From NCBI GenBank assembly GCA_030278955.1, contig JAOANR010000002.1, positions 16,479,672 to 16,543,671 of the forward strand: a stretch of DNA of 64,000 nt. Reading direction: 5' to 3'. Position numbers and translations under genes: made by a program. This DNA comes from Hygrophila difformis (taxonomy: Eukaryota > Streptophyta > Magnoliopsida > Lamiales > Acanthaceae). Every line of letters begins with the position of its first letter. Position 1 is the first letter of the stretch. Shown here piece by piece: positions 1 through 11,483 of the stretch. The notes beneath the pieces are model-generated. The model did no database searches and had not been told where the DNA came from. It saw nothing but the letters and a program-made list of their open reading frames with translations.

Positions 1-2
1 CG

Positions 3-455
3 AGGCGACAAGAGTTGGAATTCCAAGTGGGAGACAAGGTTATGCTAAAGGTCTCACCCATGAAGGGGGTGATGCGATTTGGTAAACGAGGGAAGCTGAG
101 TCCTCGTTACATTGGTCCATACGAGATTTTAGATCGTGTAGGTACCTTGGCTTACCGATTGGCTCTTCCACCGGAATTATCACGGGTGCACAACGTGTTT
201 CATGTTTCTCAGCTGAAGAAATATGTGCATGATCCAACTCACGTCTTGCAAACTGATGTGATTGAGCTGGATGATGACCTGACGTATGAGGAGTATCCGA
301 TCGAGATACTGGACGTCAAAGAAAGGGTCACAAGAAACAAGACCGTGAGGATGGTAAAGGTGTTATGGTCTAATCATGGTACCGAAGAAGCGACGTGGGA
401 GTTGGAAGCAGATATGAAGCAGAAGTATCCCAACCTTTTTCAACTCGATTCGTGA
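3..455 (+). CDS. Chromovirus (Ty3/gypsy, Tekay-like) pol 3' end: integrase C-terminus plus chromodomain, partial
   Basis: The frame is open from the left edge of the window, so this is the tail of a polyprotein, and stops with TGA at 453-455. The first part (about residues 5-75) is the integrase C-terminal GPY/F-type module, with the pattern KLSPRYIGPYEIL followed by VFHVSQLKKY. The last part (about residues 95-145) is a chromodomain with EILDVKERVTRNK and WSNHGTEEATWE. In chromoviruses this domain directs integration by binding modified histones; that is family knowledge. The module order, the long LTR starting TGTAATACCC and the chromodomain fit the Tekay/Del lineage. The 5' part of the element lies outside the window, so I cannot say whether the whole polyprotein is intact; the visible part has no break. 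Confidence 0.88.
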   Translation, partial: RRQELEFQVGDKVMLKVSPMKGVMRFGKRGKLSPRYIGPYEILDRVGTLAYRLALPPELSRVHNVFHVSQLKKYVHDPTHVLQTDVIELDDDLTYEEYPIEILDVKERVTRNKTVRMVKVLWSNHGTEEATWELEADMKQKYPNLFQLDS

Positions 456-648
456 GCAGTTATGGGGACATAACTGTAGTCCTAAGGGGGGGAGGATGTG
501 ATACCCCGCAGAAAGTCGTCGCACGCCGAGGTAAGAATTTAATTTTCAAACCTCAAATATTTTATGTGTGCGAATCATTACATGCATTACTATCAATCCG
601 AGTGCGACCCAACTTCGAGGACGAAGTTGATTTCTAAGGAGGGTAGAC
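456..648 (+). other. 3' untranslated stretch of the chromovirus with two polypurine-tract-like sites
   Basis: Between the stop codon and the LTR there are two purine runs, each followed by an LTR-like start: one at about 484-496 leading into TGTGATACCCC, and one at about 636-648 leading into TGTAATACCC at 649. The second matches the LTR terminus (the other end reads GGGTGTTACA) and is taken as the real polypurine tract. The first may be an old duplicate. Confidence 0.6.
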
Positions 649-876
649 TGTAATACCCGAGAAATCGACATTAAGTTTTAAAATCCGAAGATTAAGAATT
701 TGGATTTAATTATCGAAATCGAGTTAATTCCGAGAGAACGGGATTAAATATTTCGGATAATCGCAACTCGGGATAGATGTATCGAGTTATCCCAAAAATC
801 TCGGGTAATTCATATTATGATTTTTAAGAGATTAAAATCATAATATTTATAAAAAAAAAAAAAAAAAAAAAAATCG

Positions 877-935
877 ACAGCAGGTGGCCGCGCGGTGGCC
901 GCGCGGTGCGCGCCACCAGCGCGCCACTCTGCTGT
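877..935. repeat. GC-rich inverted repeat in the chromovirus LTR
   Basis: ACAGCAG at 877-883 pairs with CTGCTGT at 929-935. The interior consists of iterated GGTGGCCGCGC and GCGCGCCAC words that can also pair. It follows directly a 23-bp A run and lies upstream of the TATA box. Confidence 0.6.
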
Positions 936-1244
936 TATGGCAGATTCAAAACGCTTCATGCGTTTCATGCCATGAATTGGTGGTGGGCGACCCCAAACGA
1001 CTCTAATTTGATTTTTCAGACGTTGGAGGATGTGTGGGGATGATTTTGGATAGGTTTTGGGTGTAATAAAGTCCCACAAAGTCAGCTCAATGATGGAACT
1101 TGGGCACCAAGGGGATCCTATGGAAGTCATGGGAGAGTGGGGGTTTTGGATGATGATTGAGGGGATTAATTCGGGGGTTATGGGTTAGAATTTGTTCCTT
1201 CACATTCCCACTACCTCATGGCAGCTTTTGGAGCAATTACCCCT

Positions 1245-1254
1245 CTATAAATAG
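1245..1254 (+). promoter_or_regulatory. TATA box of the chromovirus LTR
   Basis: CTATAAATAG lies 596 bp into the LTR and is followed by a less AT-rich leader. It is the best core-promoter candidate of the LTR, and transcription would start about 30 bp downstream. Confidence 0.65.
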
Positions 1255-2541
1255 CCCCTACTCAGCCTCCATTTCACTCATTTGCATCCCATCCGAAATT
1301 TGAGTTCAAGAGAGAGTAGTGAGAGTTTTGTGAGTTGTTCATCATCCTTGGCAGAGAGTTGGACGTGTTCAAGTGGTCCAAACCTTTCTCCTACGTGTAG
1401 GTAAGAGTTCTACTTCATTTCCTTGGTCTTAGATTCGAATCCCTTGTCCTAGAATTGAGAATTTCCTCCAACAACTCCATAATAGGTGCATTCGGTAGAA
1501 GTGTTGATTGTTGGGGTCGAGTTGGTCGTTTTCCAGAATTCCTCCAAGAAGATTTTTGATCCTAAACTCATCTCAAGTAAGTTAGTATTGTGCACGTCGA
1601 TTTTTAGGAGTTTTGGTTGAGTATAACTCGAGATATTGGATCATCTCTATTTCTCATAAAAGCTGTCAAATAGGGTTTTCTTGTGACCAATCTTATTGTT
1701 CTATGAATTCGACCATGATCCGTACATTTTTAGGAGAACCTTCCAAAATGAAACTTGTTCCTAACGTCCTAAAGATGCTCTCTGTAAATTTTTATAATTT
1801 TTGGACAAGTTTTGGTCACTCAAATTCGATCTGGTATTTTCTGCGCATTTGGGAACAGGTTCAATGTATGTATGTAGTCAGTTTTGTTGTTCGATTCACC
1901 CTTGCCTATGATCGTTTTTAGTGCTTGATGTCTTCATGAAATTTGTTCCATTATGTGTCTAGAACGTCCCTGTAAAGTTTCATGATTTTTGGAGCACATA
2001 TGAAATTGATATGAATTTTTGAGTTCACTGTGGTCGAATTTACTGAAGTAAGAGAATTTGAATTTCAATAGCTTTCTGAAATCGATTAAAATGACCTACT
2101 TAGAGTCCGAATTTTGAGATGGCTATTTCTATGAAAAATGCTTATTTTGATGTTTTCTAGCTACTGTAATTTTTCCAGAATTTTTAAAAATCGTTTACTG
2201 CATTTTTAAATGCGATTTCAGAAACTGTTGTAATGGCATTTTTAATCGGTAAATGCTATTTTGATTATTCGATGAACTACGAGTCGATTGTTACTCGGTT
2301 TTGGATATATATGGAATCTGAACATGTGGTGAATATTATGAAATGATAAAATGTGGTTTTAAAACTTTGTAAGTTTTGATCGAGTGGGATGCCAATGTGG
2401 TGAATTATGTCGCCCCCTCTTTTATAGCCAAAACGGCATTGATTATTGTGATGTATGAGTCTATACTCCTAGATGTATCCGTATGGGTTATCTAGGGCTC
2501 CGGAGTGTGTCTGTATAGGGTCCGCTGCATGCACTTACCTC

Positions 2542-2652
2542 GTGGGTACGAGTCCCAGAGGTTGATCCCAAGGGTTCGTCCCTAGGATATATTTGAGTCC
2601 TTGTGGGTATAAAGTCCCAAAGGTTGGTCCTGTGGGTTCGTCCCTAGGATAT
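2542..2652 (+). repeat. Two-copy tandem repeat, period 61 bp, in the chromovirus LTR
   Basis: Unit 1 (2542-2590) and unit 2 (2603-2652) both read GTGGGTA...GTCCC...GGTT...GGGTTCGTCCCTAGGATAT with a few substitutions. No function is visible. Confidence 0.8.
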
Positions 2653-3207
2653 GTTAATGGGGTGTCCTCGATCATAACTAACATTGGTAAAATGTTCGTG
2701 GCATATGTGTAAGAATTTTAATTTAATTTATTTACTCGTCTTTTAAATAAATATATTATTTTGTATATTCTCCTAAAAACTTTTAAAATTCGTTGTGCTA
2801 TATATTAACTTACGCAGTACCTTTGTACTGATAAATTGTTGTTTTATTTTTTTTCCTTTCAGATTTCGCAGAGTAAGCATCGCATGGAGGGATGGGATTT
2901 CCACTTTGTTTTAAAAAGAAGACTTGTCGCATTTTATTTATTTTAAATTATGCATTGGACTTAGACTCTGGTTTTGGCCGCATGTTTTGGCCCTGTTTAT
3001 TTTTGCTTCCGCACTGCTTATTATTATTATTATGCGTGATATACTCTGATTAAATTCGGGCTTATTTGAATAATTTTAAATATTTTTAAGTCGATGATGC
3101 AACTTAAGCCTTAGCATCCTTTTAAACAAACTCGATTTAATCGGGTCTTGTTTGGAAGGGTGTGGCGGTAGCGTCCCGGCCTGGGTTACCAAATCCGGGG
3201 TGTTACA

Positions 3208-3587
3208 AACTCGGATTTACATAATGGCACAGAATGGATATATTTATTTTAATTATATAAAATACAAGTAATTTAAAAACTAAAACAGACCACCAGAACA
3301 AATATTCTCACTTTTAGGCCATTGTGTAGCGCGTGCCCATCACACGGCCCGAATTCCGGCCAAATGGCCTAAATTTGGGCCGAAAATATTTCTAATGAGT
3401 AATGACCTATTTCCCTAAATCAAAATATTGTGGCCCAAAAGTAGAAGAACCTCCTTCTTCTGGCCTATTTAAGTTGTTATCTCCCCAATTAAATTTAATA
3501 AAATATTTGAATTTTTAAAATATTACAATATTGGTTAATAAATATATAAAATTTACTTCCCGCGCAATGCGCGGGCGGGTGTGCTAG
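3208..3587 (+). mobile_element. Helitron A, 3' terminal part
   Basis: It ends with the hairpin CCCGCGC-AAT-GCGCGGG (3559-3575) followed 8 bp later by CTAG (3584-3587) and a T. This is the canonical Helitron 3' end (subterminal hairpin, CTRR, insertion before T). The upstream part is interrupted by the chromovirus LTR, and its 5' end lies left of the window. The same terminus recurs at 13047 and 22871. Confidence 0.8.
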
Positions 3588-3835
3588 TATATATAAAAAA
3601 GTAATATAGTCAAGTTTCCCCCCACTTTCCCACCCCTTTTTTCAACAATCACATTTAATTCATCCAACAATGTTTAATCCTAAAATTTTAATATTATATA
3701 TTGAAATATCCATAAATATATATTAATATCCAATATTAATTAATATACGTTTAATATAATTCTTTTATCAATATTCATCAATATCCTAACAAATTCTTAA
3801 TAAAATATTACAATATCTTTAACTAATTTAAACTA

Positions 3836-5580
3836 CTAGATTTTTTCGCCCGCTACGCACGGGTGTTGAACGAATATAACGATATAAAATGATAATATAA
3901 TATTTTTTGGATTACATGATATTCAATTTCTTTTGTTTAAATAGTGATTGAAATGCATGCAACAAAAAGATTAAAAGGAAAATAAAGGAGATAATAAGAT
4001 GAATGAAAGAAATTCAAGCTCAGGTAGAAATAATATAAAATAAATTATTTTTACTGTTACAAAATTAAATGTATATAGTTTTATTTCATATCTAAAATGA
4101 TGAGAGTAAGTGGAAAATAAATACTCCTTAACTATTCAAAATTAGAAAAAATTACTCCATCCGTCCCACTAATTCTGTCTCACTTTCCTTTTTGGTCTGT
4201 CCCACTACAATTGTCACATTTCCCTTCTTAGAAAAACTACTCCATAAACATCAACTAAAACACCGCATCAACTAATTACTCCGCTTTATCACAATAACTC
4301 ATTATACCTAAAATACCGTGCCCAAAAGTTTTGGGATGGTATTACCGGAACTGATGGAGTATTTTTTGTATTATTAAGATTTAAAAAAATATTAGTTTTA
4401 CTCCTAATATGTTTTACATTTTGACTATTATCCCTAAAGTTTTTAAAAAAATATTATTTATACTTTTTTATTATCTTTTCATCATTTAAAACTTATATTT
4501 TATTATGTAATGTATTTTTAATTTTTTGATAAACAGTGACACTCATGTGCCGGTAAAGGTGTGTGGGAGCCCAAATCACACAAATTACTATTTTAAATTT
4601 TTGTTGTGATTAGTTTTTATGGACTAATCCATAATTTTATAAAATAAATTTTAACTATAATACGTTTTGATTTTCTGTTAATTTTTAAAATATTATTTTA
4701 GTCCATAATATTTTATCAAATTTTTTCTTTTTCATATTGATTATGAAAAAAATTTGGTAGTTAATATTTTCATTTAATTTAATTAAATTTTTATTATTTT
4801 TCAGTTCATTATTATTATAAACCTTAAAATCGAATTTATACTCCGATACCAAGTCTTTTAGGGGTATACTTCTTATATTCTTTTACAGTACAAAATATTT
4901 TTTTAAAAAATTGTATAATAATTTACTCCAAATTTCATATACATTTTTATTTTATACTGAAATATATGAGAATAATTAAATTATGATGTGTTTTAGTTTT
5001 TTACTTTCTTTTTATTTTCTTCTTTAAAACGAAAAAAAATATGTAGAATTTGTTTAGAATGGTATAAAAGTTTTTAGGTTATTAGTTATTTTACATTAAT
5101 CAATATATTTAGGGTCAATTTAATGTTTACATCATATTTTTAATGAAATATTTTTATTTAAAATATAATTATTATATTCCTTATATTGATATATGATTGT
5201 ATATTTTTTAGGCATAAATCTGTAACCTAATTAAATTTATTTAATAATATTATAGTATTAATATTTTTTAAAATATTATATATACAATCAAATAATTTAT
5301 ATATATTTGTATTCAATTATATCTTTTTAAAATATATATGAAGATTTTCTAAAGATTTTGTTATATTAATAGATAGATTTATTTTCTAAATATAGATATT
5401 GATGATGTGGCCAATGACGTGGAATTAGTCAGCATATGACGTGTAAACTTAAGAGCCGTTGATCTAAAAATGAACGTATAATGACTGATTAACCCTTTAA
5501 AATTAAGAAGGATGAATTAAATTTAATAAGGACAAAAGAGTCTGCACATGCTAAAAAGTATTAAGGATTTATTATATAGA
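3836..5580 (-). mobile_element. Helitron C, minus strand (1745 bp)
   Basis: Read on the minus strand it ends with the hairpin CCCGTG...AGCGGG and CTAG (3836-3839), with T next (A3835). It starts with TCTATATAATAAATCC (complement of the bases up to 5580), with A before it (T5581). Both ends therefore obey the Helitron A-TC...CTAG-T rule. It holds a Stowaway MITE and no coding sequence. Confidence 0.65.
4155..4359. mobile_element. Stowaway-like MITE (205 bp)
   Basis: The inverted ends CTCCATCCGTCC and CTGATGGAG are flanked by TA (4153-4154 and 4360-4361), the Stowaway/Tc1-mariner target duplication. Confidence 0.7.
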
Positions 5581-6488
5581 TTATATATTTTTAGAAGATC
5601 ACGTCAAATTTAATTCTATTAATCCAATATTTGCATATATATCTCCATCAAACCTCCTCCTATTTCTCTATAAATATTCCATTCATTTATCTAATATCAT
5701 GGTTGCCTTGAAATTCTCATCACCTCATATTTTATTTCTTCATTCTTTGTTTATGTCTTATCAACATTGATTTTATATTTAAAACAATGTCTTTTGTTTC
5801 TTCTTCTCATGTATTACAATGTTTCACACCCCAATATTTTCCTATATTTCTTTTGTTGCAGGTTAATTTTTCTGAGATTACAATATATTCTTCGTCTTGC
5901 TATTCATGTAAGATTTTTTTTACTCAAACGTGAATATTAGTGGGTTTTTTTTTTGTTTTTTCTTATGTACTATTAAATATATATTTCTAATGGTTTTCCA
6001 ATGACTTTTACAGGATTACATGTTGTAATTCAAGATTGCAATTAAGTCATACTCTACAAATTATTTTTATGATTCTCCTTTGTATACTACTCAAAATCTT
6101 TGTATATCATGAATCTATTTTATGTTGATTTTTTTATTGTTTGTTTTTTTGTCTTTATTCAAAATTTGAAAAAAAAAACTGAAGAGAATAAATTTGGAGA
6201 TATTTCCACTTTATTTTTTTGTTGATGTATTTTTTCCATTTTGTTAATAGATTTTTTCCATTTGGATATGTTTTTTTTACATATTTTTTAATTTATTTAA
6301 GTTCACTATAAAGTAGAAAACAATCATTATTTAATTGAATTCGGAAAAATTGGGAATAATCTAATAAATTGGATAGGGAATGATTTAAATTAGTTGTTTA
6401 TTTTTTCCCAACTTTTTATTTAGCATAGTGATTTGTTATTATTATAGAAGATCTCAATCTAATTTTGAATGGTTGATATATATATATA
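5581..6488 (+). other. Helitron B interior between nested Helitrons; no gene seen
   Basis: AT-rich DNA with a TATA-like word near 5670 and T-rich stretches ending in CAG near 5860. No open frame of note. Confidence 0.4.
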
Positions 6489-7982
6489 CTAGGAATCGGC
6501 CGGTAGCGCGCGCTATGCTGCGCGCGCCGGTGAGGAAATGACATAACGCATGAAATACAAATTTTATATGGTAAAAAGTAAAAACAATGGAAGAACTAAG
6601 TAATGCACACAGTGCATATCAAAGGATAAAAGAATAAATGAGCAGATCTAAATTCTAAGCAGAAACAACCACTTAAAGAATGGTATTACCTGATGTCTGG
6701 GATTTAATATATTTTCCTGTTAATATTAAAAATTAAATTAAATAAATTAAATTAAATGGACTATAGGCACAGGAGGTTAAGAAATGAGTTATATGAGAAA
6801 AGGAATTTATTGATTTTAATAAGAAAGAATCAAGTGATTACTTGATTGGACAGAACATGCTGGGTACCGTAGAAAACAAAACTATTACATGATCAAACCA
6901 TAGGTGCCATTTCTCAACTAGATTAGCAGGTGTTTAGTACTCCTCTTAGAGATTGTTGAGCTCTTCCCACCCGGCGTATTTACAATCTTCTTTAAATGCA
7001 GCCTGACAGAATAATATAAGCAATTAAAATATATTTCTATGTAACAGAAAGTGAGCATGTAAAATAGAAAATAGTTTAAAATAATTGAGTAGTATTTTGG
7101 GGTTGGTTAAATAGAGTTGATAACATACTTGAAATCTATTTGTAGTCCTTTTTGCTCTGTGTCTTAAAGATTACACTTCCCGCTCGGTCCGGAGCCTGCT
7201 CACATTCTCCAACTCCGGACGGGCGCCCGCTCACATTCTCCAACTACACGCGTCATAAAAAAAGCAAGTCAACGTTAAAGTTCAATCAATAACAATGATT
7301 GCAGGCAATGCTATCATTTTGATTATCATAAGCTTATCTAAACATATTCATTATTCAACACACGCCACTGCTATCATTTTACTACAATATATCTCCATCG
7401 CTTTTGTTACCTTTGATCTTATCTTCTACATGTAGTATAACAAAATAAAAATGTAATCATTAAAAGTTAACACTTTAGACAATAGAAGAAAATACACAGC
7501 ATAAAATTAGTTTAATAAATTAGAGCAACAATATTATAGCAAATCGATCATGGCAAGAGTTTACTTTTCAGACACTATGATGGGGAAATACTGGAGCTTA
7601 AATTAATATAGCCACACTACCTCCTCATTAAGCAATGAACCTTAACCGATCTCTAGCATTAAAAAACGTATAGAAATATATACAAAGGAATTGAATGTTC
7701 AAATTAGTAAATTAATAAATAAATATAAAACCTAACATGTATAAGATATTACGTAGCATTTCATTAACTCATCTTTATGTTAAAATTCCTCAAAGTTAAA
7801 TAAAGGTGCTTAATTAAATTCTATCCAAACACATGTTGGCAGCTTCTTCAGGTTTCTAAATTGCAGACTGTTTAGTTGCTTAAGCAAATGTATGTGTACA
7901 AATAATTCCTGTTGAAACCCAAAAATACATGAAAAAGGCGGAAATATTCAGTGAACAAAGAAGACCGAGAGGAGTGTTAAAC

Positions 7983-8065
7983 CTAGTGCTGAGAATGAGT
8001 GAAAGAAGCCTTGGCACTATTGGAATTGTTTCCATAGTTGCGAAAAAGCTTCTCTAATTCAGCGA
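7983..8065 (-). pseudogene. Exon-like fragment in Helitron D, last exon of an unknown gene
   Basis: It is preceded on the minus strand by a good acceptor (TTTGTTCCAG), and the open frame reads AELEKLFRNYGNNSNSAKAS and ends with TAG. I do not recognise the family. It has the same orientation as the Helitron and lies downstream of the other captured pieces. Confidence 0.4.
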
Positions 8066-8175
8066 CTGGAACAAAGAAAAGCATTTGCACCACATGGTTA
8101 TCTTTTTAAGTGAAAATAGAAAAACCATGCTATAAGATTTAAAGTGATATTTCAAGAAAACAACCCTTTCCTTAC

Positions 8176-8290
8176 CAAGGAACGGTAGTAATTGTAACAA
8201 GGAACAGTAATGAATATCCCTTCTCTACAATCATGTCAAAACATTCATCTTCGAAGGGAAAGTCTAAAATATCAACTTCCAGCACTTTTA
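8176..8290 (-). pseudogene. Fragment resembling a METTL13/eEF1A-lysine-methyltransferase-type SAM methyltransferase
   Basis: The minus-strand frame reads VLEVDILDFPFEDECFDMIV followed by EKG. This matches the acidic loop and post-IV motif region of class I methyltransferases of the METTL13-like group, where D-(M/I)-LD-x-PF-x-D-x-x-FD-x-(V/I)-I-(E/D)-KG is typical. A donor-like GTAAGG follows at about 8175. Only this exon is recognisable, so it is a captured fragment. The product, if any, would not be an enzyme. Confidence 0.5.
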
Positions 8291-8852
8291 AATTTGTGAT
8301 AACAGTAAATCAAACAAAAGAGAAAATGAGGATAGTTGAATCTGCTACTTGAAAAGCCATGAATTTTCAAGCAAAAGCAGTTCCATCTAAAAATCATTAT
8401 CCTCTTTGAAAAATTTTAAAGGACACACACACACACGAAAAACACATCCACAAACAGAATTAACTCACAAGCAAACAAACTACTGTATTTATGCATAGGA
8501 GAACAAAAGCCACACAAAATCCCCAAACCCAAAGAACAAAAAATCCTCCATCCAGTTAAGAAACACGCATGCATTTCAAAAAAATGAAACAACCAAGAAA
8601 TTTAAGTCCGAAATCCACTGAAAAATAGAAGCCTAAAAAAGCTGCCAAAGAAGTTACTAAAAAGTTAGTTATCAACACACCTAAAAGCTCAATCACTGCC
8701 TGTATCTCAGAATCTCACTCTCAACAGGTACACAGAAATTGGAACGAAGCCAAGATTGTAGAAATTCAAAAAAAAAAAAAAGATCTGCAATAGCATGAAT
8801 CATTGGAAAAATTGATGACCATGGATAAAAATGGAATAAAATCATCAATTAC

Positions 8853-9573
8853 CTTGTTTACAAGAAACCTTGGGGCCTACAGACTGACTATATCAACTTT
8901 AGCCTCCTCCAGAACTGAGTGAAGTTCTTGCAACTCCTGCATATAAAAAAGAAATGTATTCGCTCAAATTCATAGAAAGACAAATTGTTATAAGAACCAA
9001 TCATACAAGACAATATTTTAAGATGCTCTCTGACCAGTTATTGCAAGCGGTAGAATTAAATTAATAGAGGCTGCATATCATAAAATTATCAACGAGTCAT
9101 TATAAGAAACACAGAATGGCATAATGTTCACTGCAAATTTACATATTAAAGTAGTAAACTTCACTACTAACTGCATAGAATTAAATTGGCCTAAACTTGA
9201 ATTTTAGTGAAAAGAACTGAATTGTATGAAAGGATAGCCAAGAGAGACATTGCACCAACGTACCTTACCAATCTGAAAGTAGATTTTTTTCCCAATAGGA
9301 AGCGTTATTGAGTGAGGACCAATACCATGTTCTTCTTTTATGCATGCACCAGCAATAGGTTGAAGAATAAGCTTAAACCTGGAAAACAGAAGATAGCATG
9401 ATATGTTAAGGGCTAATAAAGAAACACATAAACCAATCAGTATTCATCACCAGAATAACTAAGAGCGGAGACTGAAATGTTTAGTCCAAAATTGAAATAG
9501 ACGGATTAATGAATGAAATATACTTTGCCTCTGAGACACTTTTGAGCATGACAATGGAGGTTCCTCGATCTTT
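8853..9573 (-). pseudogene. Three-exon fragment of an unidentified host gene captured by Helitron D
   Basis: Three exon-like blocks with canonical splice sites join in one frame: 9524-9573 (ends GCAAA before GTATAT), 9264-9378 (preceded by TTTTCCAG, followed by GTACGT) and 8853-8936 (preceded by ATGCAG, followed by GTAATT). The conceptual product begins with KDRGTSIVMLKSVSEAK and continues through HGIGPHSITLPIGKKIYF and ELQELHSVLEEAKVDIVSL. The phases agree across both introns, which argues for a real former gene. A TAG at 8877-8879 interrupts the third block. I cannot name the family. Introns are retained, as expected for DNA-level capture by a Helitron rather than retroposition. Confidence 0.55.
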
Positions 9574-9659
9574 CTACCAAAAAATTATACCAAAATTGCA
9601 GGAAAGAAGAAGCAAATAAAAACACAAAACCCATTTCTACCAAAAAGAAATTTAAAAAA

Positions 9660-10290
9660 AAATTCATAGCGATGGGAGGAAAAGGGGCGAAGAGTGGAAG
9701 AAAAAAAATAGGCGACGACAAGCTGAATGAGATTTGAAGAAGGGATTAGGGCAGAAAGCACGAACCCAAAACCGTTGAGGGCACACAAGGGCGCCATAGC
9801 GATGGGATTGCAGCGGGTTCGGCTTCGGTTTCTCGATCTCCAACAAGTGCGGCACGGTGACTCGCGTCGGACGCGGTGGGTACATATTGCAGATTAAGGA
9901 GACAGCGGCCTCGCAGGGACGATCGCGCGGTGGGGCAGGGGCTGCGGCAGGGCCGCAGGAGAGAGCATTCGCGGGAGGCTTGAAACCGGCAGAAAGGAGA
10001 AAGGCGTGCACCGGCGGCGGCGTGGGGGTGCGGACGGGCGGCAACAGCGCAAGGGAAAACTATCGCTCCATCTAAGTACGATTAGAATTATAATCTTAAT
10101 CCAAAGAACTAATAAATTAATGGTTTTGACTGATGGATATGTGAGGAATTGAGCAAAATGAAAAAGGAAGTGCGGCAGACGAGCGGAAGAAAGAAAAAAG
10201 AATGGGTAGAAAGAAGAACGAACGAAGGAATGTGAAAAGAAACCAAGGACAGAATAGGAATTACACAATGGAAAATTACTGTTCATAAGA
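9660..10290 (-). other. GC-rich putative promoter/first-exon block of Helitron D
   Basis: This is the only GC-rich island of the region. It holds long overlapping open frames on the minus strand (for example 9664-10044), typical of low-complexity C/P-rich sequence rather than of a proven protein. It lies just upstream of the captured exons and just inside the 5' end of Helitron D, so it may supply their promoter. Confidence 0.3.
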
Positions 10291-10742
10291 AAAGTCTTAC
10301 ATATATATATTAGATATATATATATATATATAAGGTGGATATCGATCCTATATTTTTAAGAAATTATTAATTAATATAAACGGTATAATAACACTACATA
10401 AATTAAAAAGATTTACTATGATATACATCTTTTAACTTCGTCTAATTGAATAAATATAGTACTATATATTTATATAATATATATACTTATAATTAGGGGT
10501 GAAAGGGGGTACGGTCAATATCAGACCGATCCGATACTGTATCCGATTATATTCGAATCCGAATCTGTATCCAACTATCCAGCGAAATATTTCAATAGTC
10601 GCATCCAAATTTGACTCTGTAATTTAATATATGCATTCATATTTGTATCCAAAAATATCTGACCTTATCTAAAAACTGATAGGATATTATCCAGATTTTA
10701 AATATGGATATCCGAATATATAAATATATTATTATTTATTAA

Positions 10743-11236
10743 AGATATAAGTTTAAAGATATATATTCAATGATAAATAATAATTTAAAGATATAAGTTT
10801 AGGTAAATCTAACAAAATATTGCATACTACGTTTTTTTTATATAATTATGATAAAACTTTGAGTCAAAGTTAAATTATGAATAATGTGCAAAAACACTAT
10901 TGGTGCAAATCCAAAAAGATAGAGGGAGTAAAAGATTGTTATTTTATTTATTATTTAGAAATAAACTAGAAATATTATTACAAAATTACTCAAAGTCATT
11001 AACAATATAATTTATTCTCCTAAATGATTTTGAAAATTAACCGTGAAGTTATTTTCTAAATAGCCATCTATATCTATATCTATATCTATATCTATCTATA
11101 TCTATATCTATATCTATCTATATATATATAAAAGTAATATAGTCAAGTTTTCCCCCACTTCCCCACCCCCTTTTTTCAACAATCACATTTAATTCATCCA
11201 ACAATAATTAATTAAAAATATATTATTATTTATTAA
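10743..11236. repeat. Patchwork insertion in hAT MITE copy 1, flanked by 21-bp direct repeats
   Basis: The same 21-bp word lies at 10722-10742 and 11216-11236. Between them are an internal repeat of AAGATATAAGTTTA, a Stowaway-end-like word near 10920, a TATC microsatellite, and about 90 bp identical in layout to the Helitron 5' end (11117-11208). Confidence 0.6.
11067..11133. repeat. TATATC/TATC microsatellite
   Basis: Tandem TATATC and TATC units run directly into a Helitron 5'-end word (TATATATATAAAAGTAATATAG begins near 11119). Confidence 0.85.
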
Positions 11237-11483
11237 TTAAAAATTATCAATAATTATAACAAAATATAAAATTATTACTCCTATATAATTATCAAATTTT
11301 CAAAAAACATTAAAAATTATCCGATAATCTGTATCCAATTAAATCTATATCCGACATGTATTTGTATCCGGCATATCTATATTCGATCCGAATCCGATAA
11401 AAAAAATGTGGGATAATATATATTTGTATCCAGTACTATCTGATCATATCCATGCCGTTTTCATCCCTACATATAGTATAATA

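Larger units (their letters stand above)
649..3207 (+). mobile_element. 3' LTR of the chromovirus (2559 bp)
   Basis: It starts TGTAATACCC and ends GGGTGTTACA, which are near-perfect inverted termini of the TG...CA type. It has a TATA box at 1245, a poly-A tract at 851-873, a GC-rich hairpin and a 61-bp direct repeat. The element is inserted in the 3' part of a Helitron. The other LTR is outside the window, so the target duplication (perhaps AACTC after 3207) cannot be tested. Confidence 0.85.
6489..10314 (-). mobile_element. Helitron D, minus strand (3826 bp), carrying captured gene pieces
   Basis: On the minus strand the 3' end is a long GC hairpin built of GCGCGCGC arms (about 6500-6530) followed by CCTAG at 6489-6493, next base T. 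The 5' end is TCTAATATATATATG (complement of the bases ending at 10314), preceded by A. Both junctions fit the A/T insertion rule. Inside, on the same strand, are several spliceable exon-like fragments of host genes (7983-8065, 8176-8290, 8853-8936, 9264-9378, 9524-9573) and a GC-rich block at 9800-10060 that looks like a captured first exon or promoter. Confidence 0.7.
10494..11469. mobile_element. hAT-like MITE copy 1, interrupted
   Basis: The termini TAGGGGTGAAA and TTTTCATCCCTA are inverted repeats, and the flanking 8-mers CTTATAAT and CATATAGT agree at six of eight positions. The interior is homologous to the copy at 15285-15823 (repeated ATCCGA/TCCGAAT words), but about 490 bp of unrelated sequence is inserted after 10742. 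Confidence 0.7.

Noticed and set aside
9664..10044. Chloroplast-targeted protein start in Helitron D
   Set aside because: The Pro/Ala/Ser-rich frame could mimic a transit peptide, but composition alone explains it and no mature domain follows in frame.
9506..10286. Overlapping minus-strand ORFs upstream of the captured exons
   Set aside because: Low-complexity Phe/Leu/Pro-rich translations in three frames with no domain. They are treated as promoter/first-exon DNA only.
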